Source: Bacteroidales bacterium | GTDB taxonomy: Bacteria; Bacteroidota; Bacteroidia; Bacteroidales; Bacteroidaceae | Length of the DNA stretch: 32,795 bases | Reading direction: 5' to 3' | Assembly: GCA_030532685.1 (NCBI GenBank) | Contig: JAUNKN010000011.1 | Span: 17,490-50,284, forward strand | In this document: piece by piece, positions 17,309-25,530 of the stretch | Layout: each line of letters opens with the position of its first letter | Position numbering within the stretch: position 1 is the first letter of the stretch | The notes under the pieces: model-generated | The model's database searches: none | What the model saw: only the letters and a program-made list of their open reading frames with translations | Told to the model about the DNA's origin: nothing | Position numbers and translations under genes: made by a program

Positions 17309-18616
17309 CTAACTATAGCGACGTGGGTAGCGCAGGAGAATACCTCCCAGAGCGACGATGCCGAGCACAAAGTTGTAATACAGGTGAGGGATAATCTCAA
17401 GAGGAGACAGCGTGGCCAATCCGGCTGCAATGAGCAACTGAGCTCCATAGGGCAGCAAACCTTGAACGACGCAGGAAAAAGTGTCCAGCAAAGAGGCGCT
17501 CTTTCGTTTGTCTACTCCGAAACGCTCAGCGATATCGTGCGATATTTTTCCTACCGATAGAATGGCTACGGTATTGTTGGCCGTTACGCAATTGGTGAGC
17601 GAGACCAGTGTTGCAATGGCAGCTTCTGCTCCTCGCTTTCCTGAGATGTGGCGCGTGAGCCGCTCAATCAGGAAATCAATGCCTCCATTGTGACGAACTA
17701 CTTCCATAAGGCCACCTGCCAACAAGGCGACCATGATCGTTTCGCTCATGGAAGATACTCCCTTGTTCATTGCGCCAAACCATGTGGCGACATCAAAACT
17801 TCCACTCAATAGACCCACCAGTCCGACCAAAGCATTGCCTAAGAAGAGAACCAGCATCACGTCCATTCCTGCCACTGCCACGACCAGCACGGCTACGTAA
17901 GGGAGCACTTTCCACACATCTACTGCTGTTGGCGTGGGGAGCGCTTGAGCCTCATGTCCCAACAATACGTAGGTAGCCAAGCACACCAAAGCAGCCGGGA
18001 GTACCAGCTGAAAATTGGCGCGGAATTTGGCATTGAGTTTCACCCCTTGGGAGCGTGTCGCCACGATGGTGGTGTCGGAAATAAAAGAGAGATTGTCGCC
18101 AAAAAAAGACCCTCCTACGACGCTTGCCACCAGCAGAGCTGGCGCGATGCCCGAAGCTGTGGCCAGCCCTGAGGCCACAGGAACAAGCGCCACAATGGTG
18201 CCTACGCTCGTCCCAATGCTCAACGATACAAAACAGGCCGCCAGAAACAAACCAGGTAGTAGGAATTGGGAAGGCAAGAGGGTGAGCGTGAGTTGTACCG
18301 TCGCGTCGATCGCTCCCATTTGTTTGGCCCCCTCGGCAAAGGCTCCTGCGAGTAGGAATATCCAAAGCATCATCATCAGGTTGCTATTGCCTGCTCCGTG
18401 GCTAAATATGCGAACGCGCTCCACGACTCCCAAGGGCACTTTCTCTTCTTCCACTTCGCCCCTGCGCGTAATAAAAAGGGCATAGGCCGCAGCCAAAACG
18501 AAAACAATGATGAGAGGAACCTTATAGAAATCGCCCCAAGCTATTCCCAAGCCGAGGAACAAACCAACGATAACAAAAAGCGGACTAATAGCAAGTAGAC
18601 CTTGACGAGTAGACAT
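17309..18616 (-). CDS. nhaC: NhaC-family Na+/H+ antiporter
   Basis: Integral membrane antiporter of the NhaC/ArsB-type superfamily, 435 aa from MSTRQGLLAISP. The frame extends 13 codons upstream, but a promoter-like site overlaps that part, so the internal ATG is preferred. About ten hydrophobic helices are visible. Conserved features are SIGTSVGTIVALVPVA, VVGGSFFGDNLSFISDTTIVATRSQG and LTNCVTANNTVAILSVG, all characteristic of NhaC. It may exchange Na+ for H+, or in some relatives organic anions such as malate/lactate; the sequence alone does not decide. It is the first gene of a likely two-gene unit with the ComEA-like gene. Confidence 0.9.
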   Translation of the reverse strand: MSTRQGLLAISPLFVIVGLFLGLGIAWGDFYKVPLIIVFVLAAAYALFITRRGEVEEEKVPLGVVERVRIFSHGAGNSNLMMMLWIFLLAGAFAEGAKQMGAIDATVQLTLTLLPSQFLLPGLFLAACFVSLSIGTSVGTIVALVPVASGLATASGIAPALLVASVVGGSFFGDNLSFISDTTIVATRSQGVKLNAKFRANFQLVLPAALVCLATYVLLGHEAQALPTPTAVDVWKVLPYVAVLVVAVAGMDVMLVLFLGNALVGLVGLLSGSFDVATWFGAMNKGVSSMSETIMVALLAGGLMEVVRHNGGIDFLIERLTRHISGKRGAEAAIATLVSLTNCVTANNTVAILSVGKISHDIAERFGVDKRKSASLLDTFSCVVQGLLPYGAQLLIAAGLATLSPLEIIPHLYYNFVLGIVALGGILLRYPRRYS

Positions 18617-18652
18617 ACGTTTTGAGCGGTAAAAGAGTTGAATTTTTGCTTG

Positions 18653-18660
18653 CAAAAATA
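18653..18660 (-). promoter_or_regulatory. -7 promoter element of nhaC
   Basis: The minus strand reads TATTTTTG, a TAnnTTTG match 36 nt before the chosen start. No clear -33 box is seen. A weaker plus-strand element, TAATTTCG near 18726, could serve the divergent mnmE. Confidence 0.5.
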
Positions 18661-18751
18661 CGAGAAAAGGCCGAGAACTACTTGCTTTTCCAAGCTGGAA
18701 TAGCTGCTCTCTCGCCTTTTTTCGCTAATTTCGCTGCATAGACTTCAACTT

Positions 18752-20173
18752 ATGCCATTCAACTCCACCATTTGTGCCATCGCTACCGCTCCAGGAGGCG
18801 CGATAGGCATTATCCGAGTGTCGGGAACAGAAGCTATTGCGCTGACCGACCGTATATTTCGTCCCTTGAAAGGGAAGCGACTTGCAGAGCGTGCCTCCCA
18901 TAGTCTAGCCTTTGGACATCTTGTGCAGGGCGACGAAGTGCTCGACGAAGTGCTCGTATCTATTTTCCGTGCCCCTCACTCTTATACCGGCGAAGAGTCT
19001 ACGGAGATTGCCTGTCACGGTTCGTCCTACATTCTGCAAGAAACGCTTCGTTTGCTCACTGCAGAGGGAGCGGTATTGGCCGAAGCAGGGGAATTTACCC
19101 AACGTGCTTTCCTCAATGGGCGTATGGACCTTTCTCAAGCCGAAGCCGTGGCCGATGTTATCGCTACTACCACAGCGGCTCAGCATCGCGTGGCCATGAG
19201 CCAAATGCGCGGAGCCTTTGGGCGTAAGTTGGGGCAACTGCGTGAGCAATTGTTGCATCTCACCTCTTTGCTCGAACTTGAATTGGATTTCTCCGACCAC
19301 GAAGACCTTGAATTTGCCGATCGCACACAGCTCGACCAGATTGCTCAACAAATTGAGGCAGAGTGTCAAAATCTGGCCGCCTCTTTTGCGGCAGGCAATG
19401 CTATCAAACGAGGCATTCCCGTAGCCATTGTCGGAAGTACCAATGCTGGAAAATCGACACTGCTCAATGCTTTGCTTCATGACGAGCGCGCCATTGTGAG
19501 CGATGTGCATGGCACAACGCGCGATGTGGTCGAAGATTGCTATCATCTCCACGGCACGCTGTTCCGTTTTATCGATACAGCTGGGCTTCGCCAAACGAGC
19601 GACCGTGTCGAACAAATGGGAATAGAGCGTAGCTGGGCCAAAATGGAGGAAGCGAACATTCTGCTTTTTGTCGTCGATCCAACAGCCGATACTGCAACTT
19701 GGACAGAGTTGATGCCTCATATTCTTCAACAGGGGCAAAACAAGCATTTGCTCGTCTTGCTCAACAAATGTGATATTGCCACGTCACAGCAACTGGAGCG
19801 CGTCGAACATCTTTGGCACACGCTCTATCAAGAACAGGTTGCTGCAACGTCGCCCGCAGTGTTGTTGCGACTCAGTGCGCATTCGGGGCTGGGGCTGGAA
19901 ATGCTCACTCAGCAGCTTTCCAAGCTGGCCGAGCAACTCACGCATAGCGAGAGCGAGCTCATCATTACCAATGCCCGTCACCATGCAGTCTTGCAAGCCG
20001 CTCTTACCGATATACGCCGCGTGCGCTATGCCTTGGCGGCTCAGCTCTCGGGCGATTTTGTGGCGCAAGATCTCCGCGAGTGTCTGTTCCACCTTGCCGA
20101 GATTACGGGCGGACAAATCACTACCGACGAAGTTCTGGGCACGATTTTTCAGCACTTTTGTGTGGGTAAATAG
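18752..20173 (+). CDS. mnmE: tRNA modification GTPase MnmE
   Basis: With MnmG it installs the carboxymethylaminomethyl group on U34 of certain tRNAs. It is 473 aa, normal length. The N-terminal folate-binding domain begins STICAIATAPGGAIGIIRVSG. The helical domain is interrupted by the G domain, with G1 G228-STNAGKST236, G3 DTAG and G4 NKCD. The C-terminus is FCVGK, the conserved motif carrying the functional cysteine. The gene is divergent from nhaC and followed by a bidirectional terminator. mnmG is not in this window. Confidence 0.97.
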   Translation: MPFNSTICAIATAPGGAIGIIRVSGTEAIALTDRIFRPLKGKRLAERASHSLAFGHLVQGDEVLDEVLVSIFRAPHSYTGEESTEIACHGSSYILQETLRLLTAEGAVLAEAGEFTQRAFLNGRMDLSQAEAVADVIATTTAAQHRVAMSQMRGAFGRKLGQLREQLLHLTSLLELELDFSDHEDLEFADRTQLDQIAQQIEAECQNLAASFAAGNAIKRGIPVAIVGSTNAGKSTLLNALLHDERAIVSDVHGTTRDVVEDCYHLHGTLFRFIDTAGLRQTSDRVEQMGIERSWAKMEEANILLFVVDPTADTATWTELMPHILQQGQNKHLLVLLNKCDIATSQQLERVEHLWHTLYQEQVAATSPAVLLRLSAHSGLGLEMLTQQLSKLAEQLTHSESELIITNARHHAVLQAALTDIRRVRYALAAQLSGDFVAQDLRECLFHLAEITGGQITTDEVLGTIFQHFCVGK

Positions 20174-20269
20174 CAAGCAAAAAGCTGCTTTTTCGAGTCT
20201 CATATAAATGTTTCGGCTTCTGCATTTGGGGTAGTCCTTCTTCTCGTTGAAGTGCCTCATGCTGTACTA

Positions 20270-20317
20270 AAAAGCTCCCTCCCTGTAAAACCGAGATTTT
20301 ACAGGGAGGGGGCTTTT
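20270..20317. terminator. Bidirectional terminator between mnmE and the thiamine operon
   Basis: AGCTCCCTCCCTGTAAAA pairs with TTTTACAGGGAGGGGGCT (18 bp with one G-T pair, 6-nt loop). T-runs occur on both strands (GCTTTTAGCTTTT on plus, GCTTTTTAG on minus). It lies between convergent mnmE and the pyrophosphokinase gene. Confidence 0.9.
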
Positions 20318-20365
20318 AGCTTTTCTGTGCTTGCAAAAGATTTTGCAGAGCGAGCAACGAGAATT

Positions 20366-20974
20366 TCAATCCTCTTCGGCTACATAAACGAGAAATCGTC
20401 CTTTGGCATGGATAGCAATGTCAGGGCGGAGTGCTTTGTTGAGCGTCCCCTGCCAAAGGCGAGTGAAATCGTAGAGAGGATACTCCAAGCCAATGGCCGA
20501 GAAATAGCGAGCTCCGAAGTTGAAGATGCTCACTTCCTGTCCTACGCGCACGCTGAGGCGGAGCTGATCGGTGGCAGGATAGAAAGTGCCATAGTCGCTC
20601 ACCATGGTTACACTTGGGAGTTCTTCGGCGTAGTCCATAAGTAGGGCGATATTGCCCAAGGCATGGTCTTCGCGTTTTCCCGTAGCCCCAACGATGGTGA
20701 TGTCACGGTGTCCCAAAGCGAGGCATTGGCGAAAGGTTTTGGTCAGGTCGTTGTGCTCCTGGTCGGGAGTGTGCACGAAGCAGTCGGCATAGCGTTGTTT
20801 CAATGCTGGAGGTAGGCTGTCGCCGTCGCCCACGATGAGCTGGGGCTCGTGTCCTGCTGCCAAGCAGGTTTGAGTTGCTCCATCGCAGCAAGCTATGAAG
20901 TCGGCTTGCTCGAAGAGTTGGAGCACGCGCGGCGTACGCGGAAAGTCGCCCGCAGCGAGGATGAGGGTTTTCAT
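20366..20974 (-). CDS. thiN: Thiamine pyrophosphokinase
   Basis: Transfers pyrophosphate from ATP to thiamine, giving the cofactor TPP. It is 202 aa from MKTLILAAGDFP. Family marks are ACCDGATQ, LIVGDGDSLPP (the metal- and substrate-binding DGDS), DQEHNDLTKTF (the conserved D-x-N-D-x-x-K) and GATGKREDHALGNIALL. The C-terminal beta-barrel thiamine-binding part follows. Its start overlaps the pnuT stop by 4 nt (ATGA), so the two are translationally coupled. It is the last gene of the TPP-riboswitch operon, which confirms the substrate. Confidence 0.95.
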   Translation of the reverse strand: MKTLILAAGDFPRTPRVLQLFEQADFIACCDGATQTCLAAGHEPQLIVGDGDSLPPALKQRYADCFVHTPDQEHNDLTKTFRQCLALGHRDITIVGATGKREDHALGNIALLMDYAEELPSVTMVSDYGTFYPATDQLRLSVRVGQEVSIFNFGARYFSAIGLEYPLYDFTRLWQGTLNKALRPDIAIHAKGRFLVYVAEED

Positions 20975-21624
20975 GCCACTTGTTGTTTCATGAGCTTCTT
21001 CCAGTTCATATAGCCCAAGATGGCGATGAGCGCGTAGGCAAAGAAGAGGACGGCCCAAAGATAGGTGGCCGAGGCGATGTACACGTAGATGAAAGCAACA
21101 TTGACCACAATCCAAAGCAACCACTGCTCCAGATATTTGCGAGCGAGCAGCCACATGCCAACGAAGCTCAAGGCCGTAGCAAAGCTATCGAGTAGCGGGG
21201 CTTGTGCGGGAGCCACTACTGCTGTCGCAGAGAAGAAGCGCACGATGCTTTCGATGTGCAGCTGCCCCCAATAGATGAGGCCTGTGAGTGCAGCCGTGAC
21301 CGCCAGTAGGGGAAGATACATGCGGCGAGGAATGGGACGGATGTAGAAAACGCCCTGTTCTTTCTCCGTGTCGGGGGTGACGAAAATGGACCAAACGGCA
21401 ACAACGAGATAGTAGACAAAAAGGAGGAAGGAGGCGTAGTTGCCCACCACGAAGTTCAGACCGATGAAGGGGAGAGAATTGACGATGGAAACGTACCACA
21501 CGCGAGGGTTGGCTGTATATTGAAAATACATATAGACGAGGCCGATAATCGTTCCGAAGATTTCGACATACTCCTTCCACGTTAGGGAGGAGAAGAGAGC
21601 TGAGAGTAGAGGATACATTTCCAT
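20971..21624 (-). CDS. pnuT: PnuT, PnuC-family thiamine transporter
   Basis: Inner-membrane facilitator of the PnuC family, 217 aa with about seven hydrophobic helices. The family core SFATALSFVGMWLLARKYLEQWLLWIVVNV is present, including the WxxW pattern and the end GYMNWKK. PnuC proteins can carry nicotinamide riboside, riboflavin or thiamine. Position between a TPP-controlled TonB receptor and thiamine pyrophosphokinase indicates thiamine here, with phosphorylation trapping the vitamin inside. It is separated from the TonB gene by 117 nt containing a hairpin, and overlaps thiN by 4 nt. Confidence 0.93.
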   Translation of the reverse strand: MEMYPLLSALFSSLTWKEYVEIFGTIIGLVYMYFQYTANPRVWYVSIVNSLPFIGLNFVVGNYASFLLFVYYLVVAVWSIFVTPDTEKEQGVFYIRPIPRRMYLPLLAVTAALTGLIYWGQLHIESIVRFFSATAVVAPAQAPLLDSFATALSFVGMWLLARKYLEQWLLWIVVNVAFIYVYIASATYLWAVLFFAYALIAILGYMNWKKLMKQQVA

Positions 21625-21680
21625 AGTGCGTTAAAGTTGTTGAGGGGCACGGAGTGCCTAAGGTATAAACGGGAAAATGA

Positions 21681-21712
21681 GGCCGTGTCAAAACCTACGC
21701 TTTGACACAGCC
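21681..21712 (-). terminator. Intra-operon hairpin between TonB gene and pnuT
   Basis: On the minus strand GGCTGTGTCAAA pairs with TTTGACACGGCC (12 bp, one G-T) and TCATTTTCCC follows. It may partly terminate transcription after the receptor gene or stabilise its mRNA, giving less pnuT-thiN than receptor. Confidence 0.5.
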
Positions 21713-21741
21713 CCTTTTGATGAAACAATAGTTCGTCGTTG

Positions 21742-23916
21742 TTAGAACTTTACACTCACATTGAGCATAAAGTTGCGGCCAGCCATGGGATAGAATCGGG
21801 GATCACTACCGATGGACTTGGTGGCAGGGTTGGCGATATAGCTCATGGAGTAGCCGTTGGTTTCGTACTCGTGGTTGAGCAGGTTGTAAATCGCCGCGGT
21901 GAGCTTCACATCCTTACCAGCCAGCGCAAAAGAGTAGGCTGCAGTGAGGTGCGACACACAGTAGGCATCGAGCGAGTTTTCCTTCATTTGCATGTTGTCG
22001 AGATATTGACGACCCACATATTGCGTGGTCAGGGCAATATCCCAGCTGCGAGTGGGGCGGAAACTCAAAATGCTGTTGGCTGTGAGCGAGGGAGAGAAGG
22101 CTATGGTGGTTTCGCCCATGGGGAGGGCATACTCCTTGTAGTCTGTGTCGTAGAGATAGGCCGTATAGTCCTTAATCTTGTTTTCGCTCAGCGACACGTT
22201 GGCCGCCCATGAGAAGTGGCGGCAGGGCGTCCAAGCACCTTCAAACTCGACACCACTGCGGAAGCTCGTGGGCACGTTTTCGAGCACGGCTTCGCCGATT
22301 TCGTTGTACTGACCATTGGCCACAAACTGGTCCTTGTAGTGCATGTAGTAGGCATTCACACCTGCCATCCAGTGGCGGCTGCGGAACTTGTAGCCCCACT
22401 CGGTATCGATGAGGCGTTCCACTCTGGGCTCGTGCGTGGCAAAGGCTTCGGTATAGCTGTTGCGAGCAGGCTCGCGATGAGCCACGGCCACCGAGGCATA
22501 GAGCATGTGGTTGCGCGAGGGTTGGTAGGTCAAACCGAACTTGGGATTGAAGAAGTGGAAATCCTTCTTCACGTCGAGCATGGGCTTCTTGTCGCTCGTG
22601 CCATCAATGCTGTAGTTGATGAAACGGTATTGGAGGTCGGCAAATAGGTTGAGCGTAGAGGCTACCTTGTAGTTGGTGCGGAAAAAGAGGTTGCCATCGG
22701 TCTTCAAACCACGATTGCGGTAGTATTCATGCTCCTTGCTGGGTTGCGTGGGAGCTCCCTTTACCCAGTTTACGTGACCAAAGTGGTCGCCGATGTAGTG
22801 ATTCAGTGCCAAACCACTGAGGATGTCCCAGCGCTCGGTGTTGTAGTGGAGCGTCGAGTTGCCTCCGAAGAAGTGGTTTTGTAGATGCTTTTCGCGCACG
22901 AGGTCGGCCTTCTTTTGGGCTTCGCCATTCAGGTCAAAGCTGGGGAGGTTGTATTCCTTGAGTTTGCGATTTTTCTTGTATTCCTCGTAGTAGCCCGTAC
23001 CATAGGTGTAGTGCAGCGCGCCCGAGAGGCTCAGCTCGTTGGAAAACTTGTGGGTGAGTAAGGCTTGTGCGTGCTGCTGGAAATAGTTGTCCGTTTGGTT
23101 GGGATAGTACACACCGTCCTTGATTTCGCCATTGGGATTGAAGGTGCGGTTGTCCTTGAGCTGTTTGCGTGAGATGCCGTCCCAGGCATGGTAGGTCTGC
23201 TCCTTGCCACCGAAGGCCAAAAGTTTGAACATCGTGGCACCACTATAGTGTGTGGCTTGGGCAAAATAGCTGTTCAGCTTGGCCCATCCGCGGTCGCGAT
23301 AGCCATCGCTCTGGAGGTGGGAGAGGCGACCATCGAGGGCCCAGCCATTTTTCATCACCCCAGTACCGCCTTTGAGTGTAGCCTTGTAGGTGTCGAACGA
23401 GCCAAAGGAGGCATTTACCTCGCCAAAGGGCTTGTTGGGCGTGCGAGCGGTGAGCGTGTTGAGGCTGGCCCCAAAAGCACCTGCCCCATTGGTCGAGGTG
23501 CCGACACCGCGCTGCAACTGAAGGTCTTGGAGTGAGGAAGCAAAATCGCCCATGTTCACCCAAAACACCGTCTGGCTCTCAGAGTCGTTGAGGGGAATGC
23601 CATTGGCCGTGATGTTGATGCGCGAAGCATCGGTGCCGCGCACGCGGAAGGCCGTGTAGCCAATGCCGTTGCCGGCATCGCTCGTGGCCACCACACCGGG
23701 CAAGGTAGAGAGGAGCATGGGGATGTCCTGTCCGAAGTTGCGGGCTTCGATTTCCTCCTTGCCCATGTTGGAGTAGGCAATAGGAGTGCGGCTCGTGGCG
23801 CGATTGCTCACGACCTGTGCTTCGCCCATGTGCACTTCGCGGGTACTATTGTCGGTCTTCTGGGCAAGGGCAGGAGCGGCTGTGAGCGCACAGCCGAGGA
23901 GTAAAAATTTCTGCAT
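21742..23916 (-). CDS. TonB-dependent outer-membrane receptor for thiamine
   Basis: TonB-driven outer-membrane transporter, 724 aa. The signal peptide is MQKFLLLGCALTAAPALAQ. There is a short TonB-box region, then a plug at about 45-160 (PMLLSTLPGVVATSDAGNGIGYTAFRVRGTDASRINITANGIPLND...) and a 22-strand barrel ending in the typical aromatic strand NFMLNVSVKF. It lacks the carboxypeptidase-like N-terminal extension of SusC proteins, so it is a classic vitamin or siderophore-type receptor. The TPP riboswitch 17 nt upstream and downstream pnuT-thiN point to thiamine or a phosphorylated form. A thiamine-regulated receptor of this kind has been predicted in Bacteroidetes from comparative genomics. 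Confidence 0.93.
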   Translation of the reverse strand: MQKFLLLGCALTAAPALAQKTDNSTREVHMGEAQVVSNRATSRTPIAYSNMGKEEIEARNFGQDIPMLLSTLPGVVATSDAGNGIGYTAFRVRGTDASRINITANGIPLNDSESQTVFWVNMGDFASSLQDLQLQRGVGTSTNGAGAFGASLNTLTARTPNKPFGEVNASFGSFDTYKATLKGGTGVMKNGWALDGRLSHLQSDGYRDRGWAKLNSYFAQATHYSGATMFKLLAFGGKEQTYHAWDGISRKQLKDNRTFNPNGEIKDGVYYPNQTDNYFQQHAQALLTHKFSNELSLSGALHYTYGTGYYEEYKKNRKLKEYNLPSFDLNGEAQKKADLVREKHLQNHFFGGNSTLHYNTERWDILSGLALNHYIGDHFGHVNWVKGAPTQPSKEHEYYRNRGLKTDGNLFFRTNYKVASTLNLFADLQYRFINYSIDGTSDKKPMLDVKKDFHFFNPKFGLTYQPSRNHMLYASVAVAHREPARNSYTEAFATHEPRVERLIDTEWGYKFRSRHWMAGVNAYYMHYKDQFVANGQYNEIGEAVLENVPTSFRSGVEFEGAWTPCRHFSWAANVSLSENKIKDYTAYLYDTDYKEYALPMGETTIAFSPSLTANSILSFRPTRSWDIALTTQYVGRQYLDNMQMKENSLDAYCVSHLTAAYSFALAGKDVKLTAAIYNLLNHEYETNGYSMSYIANPATKSIGSDPRFYPMAGRNFMLNVSVKF

Positions 23917-23933
23917 GATTAGGTTGAAAATTT

Positions 23934-24017
23934 GTTTTGATGACTACGCCAGCATTACCTGGTTCAGTTCTGGGGATATGTTCTCAGCTACACAAAGCGT
24001 GTGGCACTCCCTAAAAC
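23934..24017 (-). promoter_or_regulatory. TPP (THI-box) riboswitch
   Basis: The minus strand carries the conserved THI elements in order: GGGAGTGCC, AGCTGAGA, CCCCAGAACTGAACCAGG and TAATGCTGGCGTAG. The closing helix P1 is visible as GTTTT (24017-24013) with AAAAC (23938-23934). The domain begins within a few bases of the predicted transcription start and ends 17 nt before the TonB gene ATG. No separate terminator hairpin fits in that space, so control is more likely at translation initiation (inference). Confidence 0.96.
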
Positions 24018-24021
24018 GCCG

Positions 24022-24052
24022 CAAAGGTACAAAAAAACTGCACACAGTCCAA
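24022..24052 (-). promoter_or_regulatory. Promoter of the thiamine operon
   Basis: The minus strand reads TTGG (24049-24052), 19 nt, then TACCTTTG (24022-24029). The start site would fall at about 24015, at the first base of the riboswitch. The -33 box lies in the loop of the preceding gene's terminator. Confidence 0.85.
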
Positions 24053-24066
24053 GTCTGTGTGCAGTT
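24031..24066 (-). terminator. Terminator of the LuxR-type regulator gene
   Basis: On the minus strand AACTGCACACAG, loop ACTTGGA, CTGTGTGCAGTT (12-bp perfect stem), then a T-run. It sits 13 nt after the regulator stop and overlaps the thiamine-operon promoter. Confidence 0.9.
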
Positions 24067-24079
24067 AATCGACTTTTTT

Positions 24080-24784
24080 TCATTCTCCCACCTCTACCAA
24101 ACCATTCATTACGGCATAAATGATAATGTCGGAGAGCGAGTGGGCCGCGAGCTTGTTCATGATATTCTTGCGGTGGGTGATGACCGTGGTCAGGCCGATG
24201 TTCATCGCGTCGGCTATTTCCTTATTGGCCAGCCCGCGAGCCAAGAGTTGCACCACTTCCGTTTCGCGTGGTGTGAGCGGTTGCTCGTCGGCAGGGAGGG
24301 CGGGCATGCTTTTGGGAGGGCGCGGCCTATGAGGTCCGCTGCCGTGGCCATGCTGGTGCAGTTGGAGCAAATCGGTGGTGAGCTCCTGTTCCGAGCGATT
24401 GATGTTGAGCGTGAGAATGCCAGGCAGCGGAGGGAGGTTTTCGCCGCTCACCAGCACAATCGTCTTGTAGGCACGCTGGCGAAAGAACTGCGTGTGCTCG
24501 ATGTAGATGCGCGAGGCCACAAAATAGTGGGCCACCTCCTCGGGAGCGGCTTCTTGGAGCGCTGCAAAAGTGTGGTACACCTCGACCACTGCAATGGGAA
24601 TGACGCTGCGCAAAATGTGGCTCAGCCCCATGCAAGCGAGCATGTTGCTATCGACAATGGCCACGCGCACGGCAGGCATTTCGCCCATGGGCTTTGTGCC
24701 ATGTGCTCCATGGGGAGGCCGAGCAGGAGGCAGGGCATCTTCCACAATGTCGGGGTGAAGGGAGGGAGAGGAGGGGCTGTGCAT
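24080..24784 (-). CDS. LuxR/NarL-type regulator with degenerate receiver domain
   Basis: DNA-binding regulator, 234 aa from MHSPSSPSLHPD. A TAAATTTG promoter element about 27 nt upstream excludes the longer open frame. The receiver-like domain at about 37-145 starts VRVAIVDSNMLACMGLSHIL. The usual acidic pair is reduced to one Asp (VDS), and the strand that should carry the phospho-acceptor reads HYFVASRIYIEH with no Asp. It is therefore probably not controlled by ordinary phosphorylation. A His/Pro-rich linker leads to a clear LuxR helix-turn-helix at about 173-228 (LTPRETEVVQLLARGLANKEIADAMNI...ITHRKNIMNKL). No histidine kinase is adjacent. Target genes are unknown. Confidence 0.88.
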   Translation of the reverse strand: MHSPSSPSLHPDIVEDALPPARPPHGAHGTKPMGEMPAVRVAIVDSNMLACMGLSHILRSVIPIAVVEVYHTFAALQEAAPEEVAHYFVASRIYIEHTQFFRQRAYKTIVLVSGENLPPLPGILTLNINRSEQELTTDLLQLHQHGHGSGPHRPRPPKSMPALPADEQPLTPRETEVVQLLARGLANKEIADAMNIGLTTVITHRKNIMNKLAAHSLSDIIIYAVMNGLVEVGE

Positions 24785-24810
24785 ACAATGAAATAACAGA
24801 TATTGGGGAG

Positions 24811-24818
24811 CAAATTTA
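24811..24818 (-). promoter_or_regulatory. -7 promoter element of the LuxR-type regulator
   Basis: The minus strand reads TAAATTTG. A TTTG lies 23 nt further upstream, slightly far for a -33 box. The site gives a leader of about 20 nt and fixes the start at 24784. Confidence 0.6.
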
Positions 24819-25078
24819 CGGAAAAGACCGAAAAGGAAGCACAAAAGCTTGTAAAAACCTGTATTTTTGATTTGACATCTTCCTGTGCGTGGTGCTGATG
24901 CAGCTGTGTCGAACGGGAGAGAATCACACTCTTGCAACGGTCGAACTCGTGCGAGGTCGGAGCCCATCGTGGAGAGAGAAGAGGAGGGCTTCGCAAGGCA
25001 AGGCTAAGGTGCTCTCTCGTTGGCTTGCGGTGCAGGCACAAGGTTTTGGCTTTGCTCCATCTTGTGGGGGAGTTGCCC

Positions 25079-25474
25079 TCACTGTGGCCACAGCTGTCGC
25101 TTCAGTGCACCGACCACTTCGACGTCGGCGGGTAGCCACGAGATCGTGTCGAGTTTGTGAGGGGCGAGCCATTGCAAGGCGCGATGTTCGGTGAGTTGAG
25201 GAGTGCCTTGCAGGAGGGTGCACCAAAAGCTGTGCATCGTGAGCTGGAAGTGAGGATAGCGGTGGTGCGTGGTGCAAACGGCTTGCCCCACGCGGATGTC
25301 GACTTGTAGCTCCTCGGCAATTTCGCGCACGAGCGCAGCTTCGCGAGTTTCGCCCTTTTCGATTTTTCCGCCGGGAAATTCCCACAAGCCAGCCCACTCG
25401 CCCGTGGCGCGCTGGGTGGCCAGAATTTTTCCTTCGTGCTGCACAATGGCTGCCACGACTTCTATGGTTTTCAT
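25079..25474 (-). CDS. mutT: MutT-type Nudix hydrolase
   Basis: Probable (8-oxo-)dGTP diphosphatase that cleans oxidised nucleotides from the pool, 131 aa from MKTIEVVAAIVQHEGKILATQR. The Nudix box is GKIEKGETREAALVREIAEELQV: the G-x5-E-x7-REUxEE core is intact and only the late Gly is replaced by Gln. WEFPGGK precedes it and ALQWLAPHKLDTISWLPAD follows, both typical of MutT. Specificity within the family cannot be proven from sequence. It is a single gene with a -7 element at 25519-25526. The 294 nt between its stop and the LuxR-type gene start hold no other gene I can support. Confidence 0.92.
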   Translation of the reverse strand: MKTIEVVAAIVQHEGKILATQRATGEWAGLWEFPGGKIEKGETREAALVREIAEELQVDIRVGQAVCTTHHRYPHFQLTMHSFWCTLLQGTPQLTEHRALQWLAPHKLDTISWLPADVEVVGALKRQLWPQ

Positions 25475-25518
25475 GTTGAGGTTTTGGAGTTCCGCTCGGC
25501 CATTGCGGCTTGGCTTTG

Positions 25519-25526
25519 CAAAAGTA
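25519..25526 (-). promoter_or_regulatory. -7 promoter element of mutT
   Basis: The minus strand reads TACTTTTG, matching TAnnTTTG, 44 nt before the mutT start. The -33 region would overlap the first units of the 21-bp repeat block. Confidence 0.5.
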
Positions 25527-25530
25527 AGCA

